A stretch of 64,000 nt of DNA from Rhizobium mongolense USDA 1844 (GTDB lineage: Bacteria; Pseudomonadota; Alphaproteobacteria; Rhizobiales; Rhizobiaceae). This document shows positions 1 to 9,229 of the stretch, piece by piece; the first letter of the stretch is position 1, and the number at the start of each line of letters is the position of its first letter. The position numbers were made by a program, and so were the translations under genes. The stretch lies in assembly GCF_000419765.1 (NCBI RefSeq), contig NZ_ATTQ01000019.1, positions 1 to 64,000 of the forward strand. Direction: 5' to 3'. Below the pieces are notes generated by a model. The model searched no databases, had not been told where the DNA came from, and worked only from the letters and a program-made list of their open reading frames with translations.

Positions 1-1723
1 CGCGCCGGCGATCCGGATCGGGCACGGGAACGGCCGCCATCAGCGTCTTCGTATAAGGGTGCTGCGGGTTGCCGAAGATGGCAGCACGCGGGCCGATCTC
101 GACGATCTCACCGAGATACATGACCGCAACACGGTGGCTGACGCGTTCGACGACGGCCATGTCATGCGAGATGAACAGGAAGGCGAGGTTGAGGCTCTGC
201 TGCAGGTCCAGCATCAGATTGATGACCTGCGCCTTGATCGAGACGTCGAGCGCCGAGACGCTTTCATCGGCGACGATCACCTTCGGATCGAGCGCCAGCG
301 CCCGGGCAATGCAGATGCGCTGACGCTGACCGCCGGAGAACTCGTGCGGAAAGCGCGACGCCATATCGGTTGAAAGACCGACCTTTTCCAGAAGGTCGGC
401 GACCTTCTCTTTGGCCTGCTTTGCCGTTCCCATTTTGTGTTCAAGATAAGGCTCGGCGATCGCCGCACCGACGCGGATTCGCGGATTGAGGCTGGCGAAC
501 GGATCCTGAAAGATCATTTGCACGGTCTTGCGCATCTCGCGCATCCCGTTCTTGTCGAGTGCCAGCACGTCCCTGCCCTCGGCCTTCACAGACCCGCTCT
601 GCGGTTCGATCAGCCGCATTATGGCGCGGCCAGTCGTCGATTTTCCGCAGCCGGATTCGCCGACCAAAGACAGCGTCTCACCGGCAAAGAGATCGAAGGA
701 AACGTTTTCAACGGCATGCACGCGTCCAGTCAAGCGGCCGAAGAAACCAGAGTGGATATCAAAGCGCTTGGTGAGGTTCCTCACCTCCAAGACCGGCCTT
801 GCTGAAGTAGCAACCGTGTCGCCGACCTCCACCGGAACGTCGCATTCGCCTGTCGCTGCATTGACGACGGGAAAGCGCAGCGGCCTTTCGTGCCCCTGCA
901 TTGAGCCCAGCACCGGCACGGCGGAAAGCAGCGCGCGCGTGTAGGGGTGGCGGCCGCGATGGAAGATGTCGGCCGTCGCCCCCGTTTCAACTTGCTCGCC
1001 GCGATACATCACCACAGTTCTGTCGGCTATTTCGGCAACGACGCCCATGTCGTGGGTGATGAAGAGAACAGAGGTTCCTTCCTCCTCCTGCAGCATCTTG
1101 ATGAGATCGAGGATTTGCCCCTGGATGGTAACGTCGAGCGCCGTAGTGGGTTCGTCGGCAATCAGCAGCTTCGGTTTGGAGGCAAGTGCCATGGCAATCA
1201 TCACACGCTGGCGCATGCCTCCGGAAAAACGGTGCGGATATTCGTCGAAACGCGAGGCCGCGGAGGAAATGCGGACCTTTTCCAGAAGCCGGATCACTTC
1301 GGCTCGCGCTTCGGTCTTCGACATGGCCGAATGGCAAAGCAGCGCTTCGGAAATCTGGTCGCCGATCGTAAAGAGCGGGTTGAGGCTCGTCATCGGCTCC
1401 TGAAAGATCATCGAGACGTCATTGCCGCGCACCTGCCGCATGGCACTTTCCGGAAGCGCCAGCAGATTGCGGTCTCCAAGCATGATCTTGCCTTCGATCC
1501 GGCTCGTATCCGGCTGTAGCAGCCGCATGATCGACAGCGATGTGACGCTCTTGCCGGAGCCGCTTTCGCCCACGATTGCAACCGTTTCACCCGGCGCCAC
1601 GCGAAAGGAAACATCGCGGACGACAGGCTTCCACTCTCCCTCGACCAGAAACGATGTCGTGAGATTCTCGACGGAGAGAACGGGTTCTACCTGCTGGATC
1701 GCCTGCGCCTGAAAGCCTGCCAT
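1..1723 (-). CDS. Peptide-type ABC transporter, fused two-domain ATPase (partial, runs off left edge)
   Basis: Energises import of a peptide-like substrate through the permeases encoded at 5650-7460. The reading frame starts with ATG at 1723, preceded by AGAGGA with 7 nt spacing, and stays open to base 1, giving 574 codons. It contains two complete ABC ATPase domains in one chain: the first Walker A (GESGSGKS) is near residue 52, and the second (GESGCGKST) is in the C-terminal half. Both have signature and Walker B regions (FSGGMRQR, FSGGQRQR). Fused DppD-DppF proteins of the GsiA type are about 610 residues, so roughly 40 C-terminal residues are cut off by the window. It lies 36 bp downstream of the SelA-like gene and is probably co-transcribed with it. 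Substrate is unknown; the family call is firm. Confidence 0.93.
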   Translation of the reverse strand, partial: MAGFQAQAIQQVEPVLSVENLTTSFLVEGEWKPVVRDVSFRVAPGETVAIVGESGSGKSVTSLSIMRLLQPDTSRIEGKIMLGDRNLLALPESAMRQVRGNDVSMIFQEPMTSLNPLFTIGDQISEALLCHSAMSKTEARAEVIRLLEKVRISSAASRFDEYPHRFSGGMRQRVMIAMALASKPKLLIADEPTTALDVTIQGQILDLIKMLQEEEGTSVLFITHDMGVVAEIADRTVVMYRGEQVETGATADIFHRGRHPYTRALLSAVPVLGSMQGHERPLRFPVVNAATGECDVPVEVGDTVATSARPVLEVRNLTKRFDIHSGFFGRLTGRVHAVENVSFDLFAGETLSLVGESGCGKSTTGRAIMRLIEPQSGSVKAEGRDVLALDKNGMREMRKTVQMIFQDPFASLNPRIRVGAAIAEPYLEHKMGTAKQAKEKVADLLEKVGLSTDMASRFPHEFSGGQRQRICIARALALDPKVIVADESVSALDVSIKAQVINLMLDLQQSLNLAFLFISHDMAVVERVSHRVAVMYLGEIVEIGPRAAIFGNPQHPYTKTLMAAVPVPDPDRRR

Positions 1724-1759
1724 GTTCGATTCCTCTTGGATGCCTAAAAGCCGGGAAGA

Positions 1760-2956
1760 TCAATCCGGCCAGCGCAATACAGCGTCGAACCGGCGCTTGC
1801 CGCGGTTTTCGATAGGCGTTGCGATGATCTCGTTGGAGGCGCGCGCCTTGTCCAGTTCTTCGGCCAAGCGGCTTGCAACGATCTTTTCCTCGCCTGGGTG
1901 CAGATTGCAGGGGTCGAGATAGAAATACTGATGCTCGACTTCGTGGTCGCGAACGATGATCGGCGGCGTCCCGCGCGCCAGCGCGTCGGCCAAATCCCAG
2001 GCGGTGATATGGGTTTCCTCCGGTTTGAGGATGACGCGCAGGCGATCAAGCGGATTCTTGGTCGGATCGGGTTCGCGCAGCGCAGTTACGCCGGGGCGGT
2101 CGTCCAGCATCTGCTTCCAGAGATTGAGGTAGCCCGTTTCGCGCTCGCGAATGCCGGCGTGGTCACGCTTTTCCCAAGCTTCCAGGGCGGCCATGACGCC
2201 GAAAATGCTTTCCTTGCCGACCTTCATGCCGCGGCCGATGCCCATGTTCTGCAGGAAGGCGTTGCGCACCAGTTCCTTTTTGCCGGCGACGATGCCGGAG
2301 GTCGGACCACCGAGGAATTTGTGACCGGAATAGAGCGCGATATCCGCGCCCTGCTCCAGGAAAACACGCAGATCGTACTCCGACGCCGCATCGACGATGA
2401 CCGGCACGCCCTTGGCGTGGGCGATCTCGACGAATTCCTTGAGGTTCAGAAGGCCATAGTCGACGACGTGGTGCGACACGACGTAGACGACCGCAGCCGT
2501 CCTTTCGGTGATTGCATTCTCCATGTGAAAACGATGGGTCGATGTCGCCTGACCGATCAGCACCGCCTTGGCGCCAGCAAGGCGGATCGCCTGATCGACG
2601 GGTGCGCCATAGCTCACAACATGGCCCATCTGCACCAGAACCTCGTTCTTTTCTGGCGTCACATCCGGCAGTTTCTCGATCGCCAGCAGGTTATTGCCGG
2701 TGATGGCACCTGCGACGGCCAGGGAAATGCCCGCTGAGCAGGATGCCGTCACGAAACCGGCTTCCGCACCCGTCAACCGGGCAATAACGGCGCTGGCCTT
2801 GCGCTGCAGATCGTTGATTTCGACAAATTGCGGCAGGATCGACGACATGGCCGCGATTGCCTCGGGGACGACGATTGATGCGCCGAGGCTGGTCATCGTG
2901 CCGGAAACGTTGATGACCGGACGAAGGCCGATCGACGCGCGAATGTCATCAGACAT
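1760..2956 (-). CDS. SelA-like PLP-dependent lyase or aminotransferase-fold enzyme
   Basis: A 398-residue fold-type I PLP enzyme of the SelA / D-glucosaminate-6-phosphate ammonia-lyase-like family. The probable Schiff-base lysine is K213 in SGHKF, and the preceding VDAASE (D189) is the usual PLP-ring aspartate region. It is not a selenocysteine synthase by context: no selC or selB is present, and it sits between an ABC ATPase and an IclR regulator. In other bacteria, SelA-like enzymes of this type pair with an amidohydrolase resembling the one at 4441-5649, so a shared pathway for an amino-sugar or amino-acid derivative is likely (inference). Start ATG at 2956 follows CTGGAGATACAC. It is transcribed divergently from the IclR gene and probably controlled by it. 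Confidence 0.85.
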   Translation of the reverse strand: MSDDIRASIGLRPVINVSGTMTSLGASIVVPEAIAAMSSILPQFVEINDLQRKASAVIARLTGAEAGFVTASCSAGISLAVAGAITGNNLLAIEKLPDVTPEKNEVLVQMGHVVSYGAPVDQAIRLAGAKAVLIGQATSTHRFHMENAITERTAAVVYVVSHHVVDYGLLNLKEFVEIAHAKGVPVIVDAASEYDLRVFLEQGADIALYSGHKFLGGPTSGIVAGKKELVRNAFLQNMGIGRGMKVGKESIFGVMAALEAWEKRDHAGIRERETGYLNLWKQMLDDRPGVTALREPDPTKNPLDRLRVILKPEETHITAWDLADALARGTPPIIVRDHEVEHQYFYLDPCNLHPGEEKIVASRLAEELDKARASNEIIATPIENRGKRRFDAVLRWPD

Positions 2957-3064
2957 GTGTATCTCCAGATTGAATGGCGAGATGGCGAGTGTTGCAGCTT
3001 GTATCCTCGACGGCTATCCCATAGTAATGTAATAGACTCATGCCCGCATACGAGGAGCGTGGAA
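2957..3064. promoter_or_regulatory. Divergent promoter region between SelA-like gene and iclR-type regulator
   Basis: This 108-bp space separates two divergent starts and must hold promoters for both. The AT-richer core is around 3018-3038 (CCCATAGTAATGTAATAGAC). Part of it (CCATAGT) recurs at 9131-9137 upstream of the binding-protein gene, which could reflect a shared IclR-family operator, but the match is short. Confidence 0.45.
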
Positions 3065-3895
3065 TTGGACGGCAAGACATCATCAGTAGTTTACTCCGAA
3101 GACGAGGCACCTATTGAAGAACCCGGCAAGGGCGCACGTCGCTCGCGGGTGAGCGGTATCGACCGCGCGCTGCAGGTCATTGATCACCTCTACGAAACTG
3201 GCTCTCCGACGGGAGTCTATGCAATCGCCAAGGCTGTGAAGGCGCCGCTCTCGACCGTCTACGTCATCGTTGATGATCTGGTCGAAAAGAACATGCTGAC
3301 GCGCAATGGCGACGGCACGATCTGGCTTGGTCCGCGGCTCTACCATTACGGCCTTGCCTATGCCCGCTCGCTCGATTTCATGAGCGTCGCGACGCATGAG
3401 ATGCACGATCTTTGCCGCCAGGTGGGCGAAACCGTTCAGGTTTGCGGCCGCGACGGCGACTATATGCTTGTGCTTGCCATGGCCGACGGCCCGAGCCATT
3501 TCCAGGTCGCTTCGCGTGTCGGCACACGCGTTCCGCTGAACTGGACCGCATCCGGCCGCCTGCTTGTCGGCCACCTGCCGCAAGAGGAGCGCATCGAGCT
3601 TTTCAAGCGCTGCGCCAAATCCTCGCCGACCGGCCGCGCCGAGATGGACCCCGGCGTGCTTTCCGCCTCGGCGGGTGCGGCATTTCAGTCCCGCCTGTCG
3701 ATCCAGGCTGGCGAGTCCGACTATGCGGTCGCCTGCATCGCTTCGCCGATCTGCGACAGAGATGGCCAATGCGTCGCGACCATTTCCATTGTCCTTCCAG
3801 AACAAAAGGCTTTTTCCGACGAGAACCACTATACCGCGCATGTGCGGACATCGGCCGAACGCATCGAAAAGATCATGGGCTGGCGCAACCACTAG
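3065..3895 (+). CDS. IclR-family transcriptional regulator
   Basis: A regulator of 276 residues with an N-terminal winged helix (SGIDRALQVIDHLYE onward, about residues 25-90) and a C-terminal effector-binding IclR domain (WTASGRLLVGHL, later GVLSASAGAAF and ASPICDRDG). The start is taken as TTG at 3065 because GAGGAG lies 7 nt upstream. A GTG at 3059 is too close to that SD, and the longer frame from GTG 2957 would start at the neighbouring gene's ATG. The length fits the family norm of about 260. It sits between the two halves of the peptide-transport cluster and converges on the RidA gene, 12 bp apart, so it most likely controls this cluster. The effector is unknown. Confidence 0.92.
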   Translation: MDGKTSSVVYSEDEAPIEEPGKGARRSRVSGIDRALQVIDHLYETGSPTGVYAIAKAVKAPLSTVYVIVDDLVEKNMLTRNGDGTIWLGPRLYHYGLAYARSLDFMSVATHEMHDLCRQVGETVQVCGRDGDYMLVLAMADGPSHFQVASRVGTRVPLNWTASGRLLVGHLPQEERIELFKRCAKSSPTGRAEMDPGVLSASAGAAFQSRLSIQAGESDYAVACIASPICDRDGQCVATISIVLPEQKAFSDENHYTAHVRTSAERIEKIMGWRNH

Positions 3896-3907
3896 GCTTT
3901 CCCCTCT

Positions 3908-4399
3908 TCAATCACGCAAGGCGATAATCGCCTCGATTTCGACAGTGATGTTACCCGGCAGCGAGCCGAAGCCAACCGCCGAACGGGCATGACTGCCGGT
4001 GTCTTCCCCAAAAACGTCGACGAAGAGATCCGAGCATCCATTGATGACGCTTGGATGGTCTGCAAACTGGGGTACGGCATTGACCATGCCGAGCAGCTTC
4101 ACGACGCGCTTTACCCGGGAAAGATCGCCAAGCGCATCATGCATGACGGCAAGGAGATTGATGCCGGTGAGCCGCGCATGTCTATAGGCATCCTCGACGC
4201 CGATTTCAGCGCCGACCTTGCCAGAATAAAGAAAGCCATCGGCCTCGCGCGGCCCCTGACCGGAGAGGTAGAGAATATTACCCTCCAGCACATGCGTCAC
4301 GAAATGGGCGATCGGCGGCGGCGCGGGGGGAAGCTCTATACCGAGCGCGGCAAGCCTTTCATAAGGCGAGCTTGCCGGCTTGGCGTTGGCTGGAGACAT
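3908..4399 (-). CDS. RidA/YjgF family protein
   Basis: A small protein of the YjgF/YER057c/UK114 superfamily. Typical members hydrolyse reactive enamine or imine intermediates made by PLP enzymes, which fits the SelA-like enzyme nearby. Family features are the GNILYLSGQGP strand, the R-x-T-x-x-N helix (RHARLTGINLL) and the C-terminal V-EIEAIIAL strand. The start at 4399 (MSPANAKP) has GGAG 11 nt upstream. A GTG at 4405 is also possible, while ATG at 4420 lacks an SD. It is the last gene of the leftward operon, 41 bp after the amidohydrolase. Confidence 0.88.
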   Translation of the reverse strand: MSPANAKPASSPYERLAALGIELPPAPPPIAHFVTHVLEGNILYLSGQGPREADGFLYSGKVGAEIGVEDAYRHARLTGINLLAVMHDALGDLSRVKRVVKLLGMVNAVPQFADHPSVINGCSDLFVDVFGEDTGSHARSAVGFGSLPGNITVEIEAIIALRD

Positions 4400-4440
4400 G
4401 TTCACGCAAACTCCTGTCATGCGGATTTCTGTTCTGGCTT

Positions 4441-5649
4441 TTAGCGGTAGGAATAACCGTGGCTGTGGCGCACGAGCCTACGGGCACGCGGAATGTAACG
4501 GCTTGCGGCAATGGCCTCGCTGCCGATCACCGCATAGCGAGGCTCGAACAGCTTCTTAAGAACGGAAACGTCGCCGTTGGAATCGGTCGCTTCGACATCG
4601 GAATCGACGAGATCGAAGACCGTGAAGTCGGCGCGCTGTCCGACGGCAAGCCGGTTTTCCATCGAAAGCTTGATGACGGAGGCAGGCGCATGCGTGACCG
4701 CTGCCACCACCTTGTCGAAAGGCATGCCGACGCAAAGCAGCTTCGACATGGTCGTCGCCAGATCCCAAACCGGAAAATTCATCGAATGGCCATGCAGGTC
4801 CGTCGAGATCGAGAAGGGCAAGAGGCCGCGCTTGATTGCGGCTTCCGCGACCTTGAAGGAGAAGGAGGCGCCGCCATGGCCGATGTCGAGGCGGATGCCC
4901 TCGCCCGCGCAACGCTGCGCGAGATCGAAAAGGTCCTCGTCTTCCATGATGCTCGAACCGGCCTTGCCGTTGAAGCAATGCGTGATGACGTCACCGGGAC
5001 CCAGGATCTCCAGCACTTCATCATAAAGAGCCGGTGGCTCGCCGACATGCACCATCATCGGAACCTTGAGGATCTTGGAGATCTTCTTGCCGAGCTTTAC
5101 CGGCGTCACACCCCACGAGCCGGTGATGACGTGGCTGGCGCGCACTTTGATGCCGACGATGTGCTCGCTGTTTTCAGCATAGCATTCAAGGATGCGGTCG
5201 AGATCAATGTCGCGAATGTCCCGCAATTCGGCGACGCGGTTGCAGGCGACGAGACCGATCGAACCGAGGTTCAGGAAGGCTTTGATGCGCTCGCGCGATG
5301 GCTCGATGATATATTCGCGGAAACCGTGGAAATTGGCTTCACCGGCAGAACCCGCATCGACCAGGGTGGTTACGCCGCGCTCGGCACCGCATTCGGACGG
5401 ACGGACCGAGATATCGGTGCCGCCGTGCCAGATATGGACGTGGAGATCGACCCAGCCCGGTGAAATCCAGGCGCCCTTGCCATCGACGCAGATCATCTCC
5501 TGAGAGACTGAAAGCTGCGGACCGACCTGTGCGATCCGGCCGTTGCCGTCGATGAGGATGTCAACGGCACTGCTTGAGATTTCAGCACCAAAGGCCATAG
5601 GCCTCACATTGGTGAGGAGGAGCGGCTCGCGCCCTTGTTCCCCGGTCAT
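4441..5649 (-). CDS. Amidohydrolase/deacetylase family metallohydrolase
   Basis: A 402-residue TIM-barrel amidohydrolase with a binuclear metal site. Visible ligands are H70 and H72 (DLHVH), probable carboxylated K168 (VGIKVR), H201 (MVHVGE), H224 (ITHCF) and D284 (STDLHG). This set matches the dihydroorotase-like deacetylase subgroup (Atu3266/EF0837 type). Its likely job is hydrolysis of an amide or ester of the imported compound (inference). It abuts the dppC-type permease gene (stop and next start adjacent at 5650/5649), so it is in the transporter operon. The exact substrate cannot be read from the sequence. Confidence 0.9.
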   Translation of the reverse strand: MTGEQGREPLLLTNVRPMAFGAEISSSAVDILIDGNGRIAQVGPQLSVSQEMICVDGKGAWISPGWVDLHVHIWHGGTDISVRPSECGAERGVTTLVDAGSAGEANFHGFREYIIEPSRERIKAFLNLGSIGLVACNRVAELRDIRDIDLDRILECYAENSEHIVGIKVRASHVITGSWGVTPVKLGKKISKILKVPMMVHVGEPPALYDEVLEILGPGDVITHCFNGKAGSSIMEDEDLFDLAQRCAGEGIRLDIGHGGASFSFKVAEAAIKRGLLPFSISTDLHGHSMNFPVWDLATTMSKLLCVGMPFDKVVAAVTHAPASVIKLSMENRLAVGQRADFTVFDLVDSDVEATDSNGDVSVLKKLFEPRYAVIGSEAIAASRYIPRARRLVRHSHGYSYR

Positions 5650-6519
5650 TCAAAGGTCCTTTCGAAGTTTTGGATCGAGCATGTCGCGCAGCCCGTCGCC
5701 GACCATCTGCAGTGAGAGCACAGAAAGAACGATGGCGACGCCCGGAAACAGCGTCATCCAGTCGGCCTGGCCGATATACTGCCGCCCGGCGGCGATCATC
5801 GTTCCCCAGGTCGGAATTTCGGGGCTGACGCCAAGGCCGAGGAAGGAAAGGCCGGCTTCAGCCAGCATGGCGCTGGCAAAGAGGAAGGTGCCTTGCACCA
5901 GGATCGGCGAAAGCAGATTGCGCAGGACATGCCGGGTCATGATGTGGAAGGTTGAAATCCCGAGCGCTTGCGCGGCCTCGACATAGGGCAGTTCGCGGAT
6001 GACCAGCGTCGATGCACGGACAATACGCGCAAGACGTGGCGAATAGACGATCGACAACGCGATGATGACCGTGGTTAGCGACGGTCCAAGGGCCGCGACC
6101 AACGCGATCGCCAACAGAATGTCCGGAAAGGCCATCATCGCGTCGATCAGCCGGGCGATTGGCGTGTCGAATTGCTTGAAGAAGCCGGCAAGCAGACCCA
6201 GGCTCACCCCGATCAACGCCGAAAGCACGACGACGGCAGCGCCGACGAGCAGCGACAGGCGCCCGGCAAAGATCGTGCGCGAGAAGACGTCGCGGCCGAA
6301 TTCATCTGTTCCGAAGAAGAACATTCCGCTCGGCGGCTTCAGCCGGTTGACGATCGAAAGCTTGGAGGGTGAATAAGGAGTGACCCATGGAGCAAGGATT
6401 GCCAAGAGCACGAAGATTGTGAGGATGAGCACGCCGAAGGCAACGGTCTTGCGCTTCAGGAAACGCCGGAGAAACTTGCTGCCCTCGCTTAAGGCGGGCC
6501 GTGTTGTAATATCCGTCAT
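5650..6519 (-). CDS. ABC transporter permease, DppC type
   Basis: Inner-membrane permease of 289 residues with an N-terminal extension, a first TM helix at about residues 30-52 (VLILTIFVLLAILAPWV), the DppC-specific FFGTDEFGRDVFSR stretch, and the EAA loop (EAAQALGIS) that contacts the ATPase. It pairs with the DppB-type permease: the upstream stop TGA (6521-6519) shares one base with this ATG, indicating translational coupling. Confidence 0.94.
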   Translation of the reverse strand: MTDITTRPALSEGSKFLRRFLKRKTVAFGVLILTIFVLLAILAPWVTPYSPSKLSIVNRLKPPSGMFFFGTDEFGRDVFSRTIFAGRLSLLVGAAVVVLSALIGVSLGLLAGFFKQFDTPIARLIDAMMAFPDILLAIALVAALGPSLTTVIIALSIVYSPRLARIVRASTLVIRELPYVEAAQALGISTFHIMTRHVLRNLLSPILVQGTFLFASAMLAEAGLSFLGLGVSPEIPTWGTMIAAGRQYIGQADWMTLFPGVAIVLSVLSLQMVGDGLRDMLDPKLRKDL

Positions 6520-7460
6520 CAGTAGCGCACCCTCGGATCGACCAGAAGATAGAGCATGTCGATCGCAAAATTGATCAGCACGTAGAGGGCTGCAATGATG
6601 AGCAGCGCTCCTTGGATGACCGGGTAATCGCGACGAAGGACCGCCGAGACGACAAGATTGCCGACACCTGGAAGGCCGAAGACCGTTTCGGTCACGACCG
6701 CGCCTGAAATCAAGACCGCCGCAGTCAACCCGATAACGGTCAGGATCGGGATCAGCGCGTTCTTGAGCGCGTGCTTGAGGATCACCCGGCGTTCGATCAG
6801 GCCTTTGGCGCGTGCCGTGCGGATATAGTCGTCGCCGAGCACATCAAGCATCGAGGCACGTGTGAAACGCAAGATCAGCGCCGAGGAAACAATACCGAGC
6901 GCAAAGGCTGGCAACGTCAGGTGATACATTCGCCCAAAGAAGTTCGCGCCCGGACCGCCATAGCCCGAAACCGGAAAGAAGTTGAAGCGCACGGCGAAGA
7001 ACTGCATCAGAATCAGGCCGAGCCAAAAGCTCGGAATGCTTGCCGCAAACATTGCAAGCGTCGTGGCCGCCTGATCGACGAACGAACCGCGGCGATAGGC
7101 AGCATAAATGCCGATCGGCAGCGCGATGACGCAGGCGATCGCCAGCGAGAACACCGTCAGGAAAAAGGTCGGCTCGGCGCGGTCTAGAAGGGCTGCGGTG
7201 ACCGGCATGTTCAAGAAGATCGATTGCCCGAGGTCGCCTCTCAGGAGCTGGCTGATATAATAGACATATTGCACCAGGAGCGACTGATCGAGCCCGAGAC
7301 GACCGCGAAGCTCGGCGATATCCTGAGGCGTTGCGTCTGGCCCCAGCATGACGGCTGCCGGATCACCTGGCGTCACGCGCACGATGACAAAGACAATCGT
7401 GACGACGAGGAACATCACAACGATCATGCCGAAGAGGCGCTGGAGGATGTAACGGATCAT
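6519..7460 (-). CDS. ABC transporter permease, DppB type
   Basis: Inner-membrane permease of 313 residues. It begins MIRYILQRLFGMI, the normal DppB N-terminus, which decides the start at 7460 over an upstream frame extension. It carries the family stretch RVTPGDPAAVMLG, the EAA-like loop RTARAKGL and about six TM segments. A weak SD (GGGA) lies 10 nt upstream. It follows the binding-protein gene by 81 bp in the same orientation. Confidence 0.94.
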   Translation of the reverse strand: MIRYILQRLFGMIVVMFLVVTIVFVIVRVTPGDPAAVMLGPDATPQDIAELRGRLGLDQSLLVQYVYYISQLLRGDLGQSIFLNMPVTAALLDRAEPTFFLTVFSLAIACVIALPIGIYAAYRRGSFVDQAATTLAMFAASIPSFWLGLILMQFFAVRFNFFPVSGYGGPGANFFGRMYHLTLPAFALGIVSSALILRFTRASMLDVLGDDYIRTARAKGLIERRVILKHALKNALIPILTVIGLTAAVLISGAVVTETVFGLPGVGNLVVSAVLRRDYPVIQGALLIIAALYVLINFAIDMLYLLVDPRVRY

Positions 7461-7541
7461 TGAAATGCGGTCCCTATGCCCAGCCGGGCACCGTCGAAGA
7501 GAGATACCGGCCCGCAGGACCGGCATCCCGAGGATCAATCG

Positions 7542-9068
7542 TCACTTCTTGATCGAAGCGTTCCAGAAGTACGGCCACGGAGCCGGATCGACGCCTTCGA
7601 GCTTGTTCGATTCCGCCGAGACGGCGTTGAAGTCGCCGATCTTCATGAAGGGCGCATCGTCATAGATCGCTTTTTGGACATTGGCCCAGAGTTCGATGCG
7701 CTTGGCAGAATCGACTTCAGAGGTGAAGGCATCGACGGCTGCCTTGCGGGCAGGCGTATCCCACCAGCCCGGCGAGCTGGTCGAGAGCGAGCCGATCAGC
7801 GCCGGCTCCGGCAGGAACGGGCTGTGGCTGATATAAATGTCCCAGAGCTTCGGATCGGCGCGGCGCTGCGTCAGCGTCGCCCAATCGACGACCTGCATGT
7901 CGACGGTAAAGCCCGCGAGCTTCAGATACTCCGCTGCAACCTGCGCCATCTTGTAGTGGAATTCGTACTGACGGCTGGTGAGGATACGCAGCGGTTCGCC
8001 GTTGTAGCCCGTCTTCTTTAAGGCTTCGGCAGCCTCTTCGGGCTTTGCAACATTGTAATTGCCTTCAACGCCGGCATCCGTGTGCCAGGAATAGGCTTCC
8101 GGATAGATATCGCCGTCCAGCGTGTAGAAATCCGTGCTGCCGAAGGCAGCGGCCAGCATGTCCTCCATGCTGAGGGCCTGGCGGATCGCCTTGCGGACCT
8201 CGATGTTCTTTGCAATGCCCTCCTTGGTGTTGAAGACGAAGACCGGATAGCCGAAGGGCTTGAGGATGATCGGCTGCGAGGCCGTCGATGCCTTCAGCTT
8301 GTCGAAGGATTCGACCGGGATGGAATCGACATAGTCATACTGGCCGGAGACGGCAGCCTCGACGCGGGTATTTGGATCCGGCACCGGAACGAAACGGATT
8401 TCATCGAGATACTGGTGACGCGCGCCGCCATAGCCATCGCTCTCGCCATCGCGTGACTTGTAGCCGCTAAAGCGAACAAGCTGAATATACTGGTCGGCCT
8501 TGCGCTCCTTCAGCATGTAGGGGCCGGTTCCGATGAATTCCTTCATCGGCTCGTCCTGCTTGTCGGAAGGAATGATGATTGCAGCGGAATTGTTGAAGGC
8601 AAGCAGGGAGGTCAGCGGCGCATAGGGCTGTCTCAGGGTGATCTTGACGGTTGCCGGATCGACTGCAGCGATCGCTTCGATGAAGCCTGCAGCCTGCTTG
8701 CCGCGCGAGGCGATCTTTGTCCAGCGGGTGAGCGATGCAACGACATCTTCCGACGTCATGTCGCTGTTGTCGTGGAACTTGATGCCGGTGCGCAGCTTGA
8801 TCGTGTAGCTTTTGCCGTCTCCGCTGATATCGGGCAGGCTTTCAGCCAGAAGCGGTGTGACGTTCCATTTCTTGTCGAAGGTATAGAGCGTCTCGAAGAT
8901 GTGCTGCGTGACGATCCCGACGAGGTCGGCAGTCGAGGACATCGGATCAAGCGTCGGCGGCTCGCCGATCGTCGCCACATTGATGATACCGCCTTTTTCC
9001 TGCGCCATCAGCGTGGTCGGCAAGGCGACGATTGCCGTGCCGAGAAGGAATGCGACTAGCGTCTTCAT
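7542..9068 (-). CDS. ABC transporter substrate-binding protein, family 5 (DppA/OppA type)
   Basis: Periplasmic binding protein of 508 residues with a Sec signal peptide (MKTLVAFLLGTAIVALPTTLMAQ, cleavage after AQ). It has the family-5 fold, recognisable from GEPPTLDPMSSTAD near the mature N-terminus and KWNVTPLLAESLPDISGDGKSY. It is the first gene of the leftward operon: binding protein, two permeases, amidohydrolase, RidA. Ligand specificity is unknown; the metabolic neighbours suggest something other than a plain dipeptide. Confidence 0.94.
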   Translation of the reverse strand: MKTLVAFLLGTAIVALPTTLMAQEKGGIINVATIGEPPTLDPMSSTADLVGIVTQHIFETLYTFDKKWNVTPLLAESLPDISGDGKSYTIKLRTGIKFHDNSDMTSEDVVASLTRWTKIASRGKQAAGFIEAIAAVDPATVKITLRQPYAPLTSLLAFNNSAAIIIPSDKQDEPMKEFIGTGPYMLKERKADQYIQLVRFSGYKSRDGESDGYGGARHQYLDEIRFVPVPDPNTRVEAAVSGQYDYVDSIPVESFDKLKASTASQPIILKPFGYPVFVFNTKEGIAKNIEVRKAIRQALSMEDMLAAAFGSTDFYTLDGDIYPEAYSWHTDAGVEGNYNVAKPEEAAEALKKTGYNGEPLRILTSRQYEFHYKMAQVAAEYLKLAGFTVDMQVVDWATLTQRRADPKLWDIYISHSPFLPEPALIGSLSTSSPGWWDTPARKAAVDAFTSEVDSAKRIELWANVQKAIYDDAPFMKIGDFNAVSAESNKLEGVDPAPWPYFWNASIKK

Positions 9069-9120
9069 TTCATGCTCCCGATTTGTTGTTCCATATTTAT
9101 GTTATATAAGTCTTTATAAT

Positions 9121-9148
9121 AGAATATCGGCCATAGTGGTCCTGTCAA
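9121..9148 (-). promoter_or_regulatory. Predicted sigma-70-type promoter of the peptide-type ABC operon
   Basis: On the minus strand TTGACA (9148-9143) is followed by a 16-bp spacer and TATTCT (9126-9121), about 52 bp upstream of the binding-protein ATG. The AT-rich stretch to the start codon and the position fit a primary operon promoter. Confidence 0.6.
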
Positions 9149-9229
9149 CCGGGAATGTGGACCTATGCTCGGAAATGAGAAGGCGCGCTAAGTTCTGCTG
9201 CTGCGCGCGCCGTCGTAAGTCGGGCTGAC

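Noticed and set aside
1898..2737. Long plus-strand frame (279 codons) antisense to the SelA-like gene
   Set aside because: It is the opposite-strand shadow of a well supported PLP-enzyme gene in GC-rich DNA, with no SD or family pattern.
1760..2956. True selenocysteine synthase (SelA)
   Set aside because: Context is a catabolic ABC cluster with IclR, RidA and amidohydrolase, and no selenocysteine genes are nearby.
4372..5463. 363-codon plus-strand frame antisense to the amidohydrolase
   Set aside because: The minus-strand metal-ligand motifs are intact; the antisense protein has no recognisable motif.
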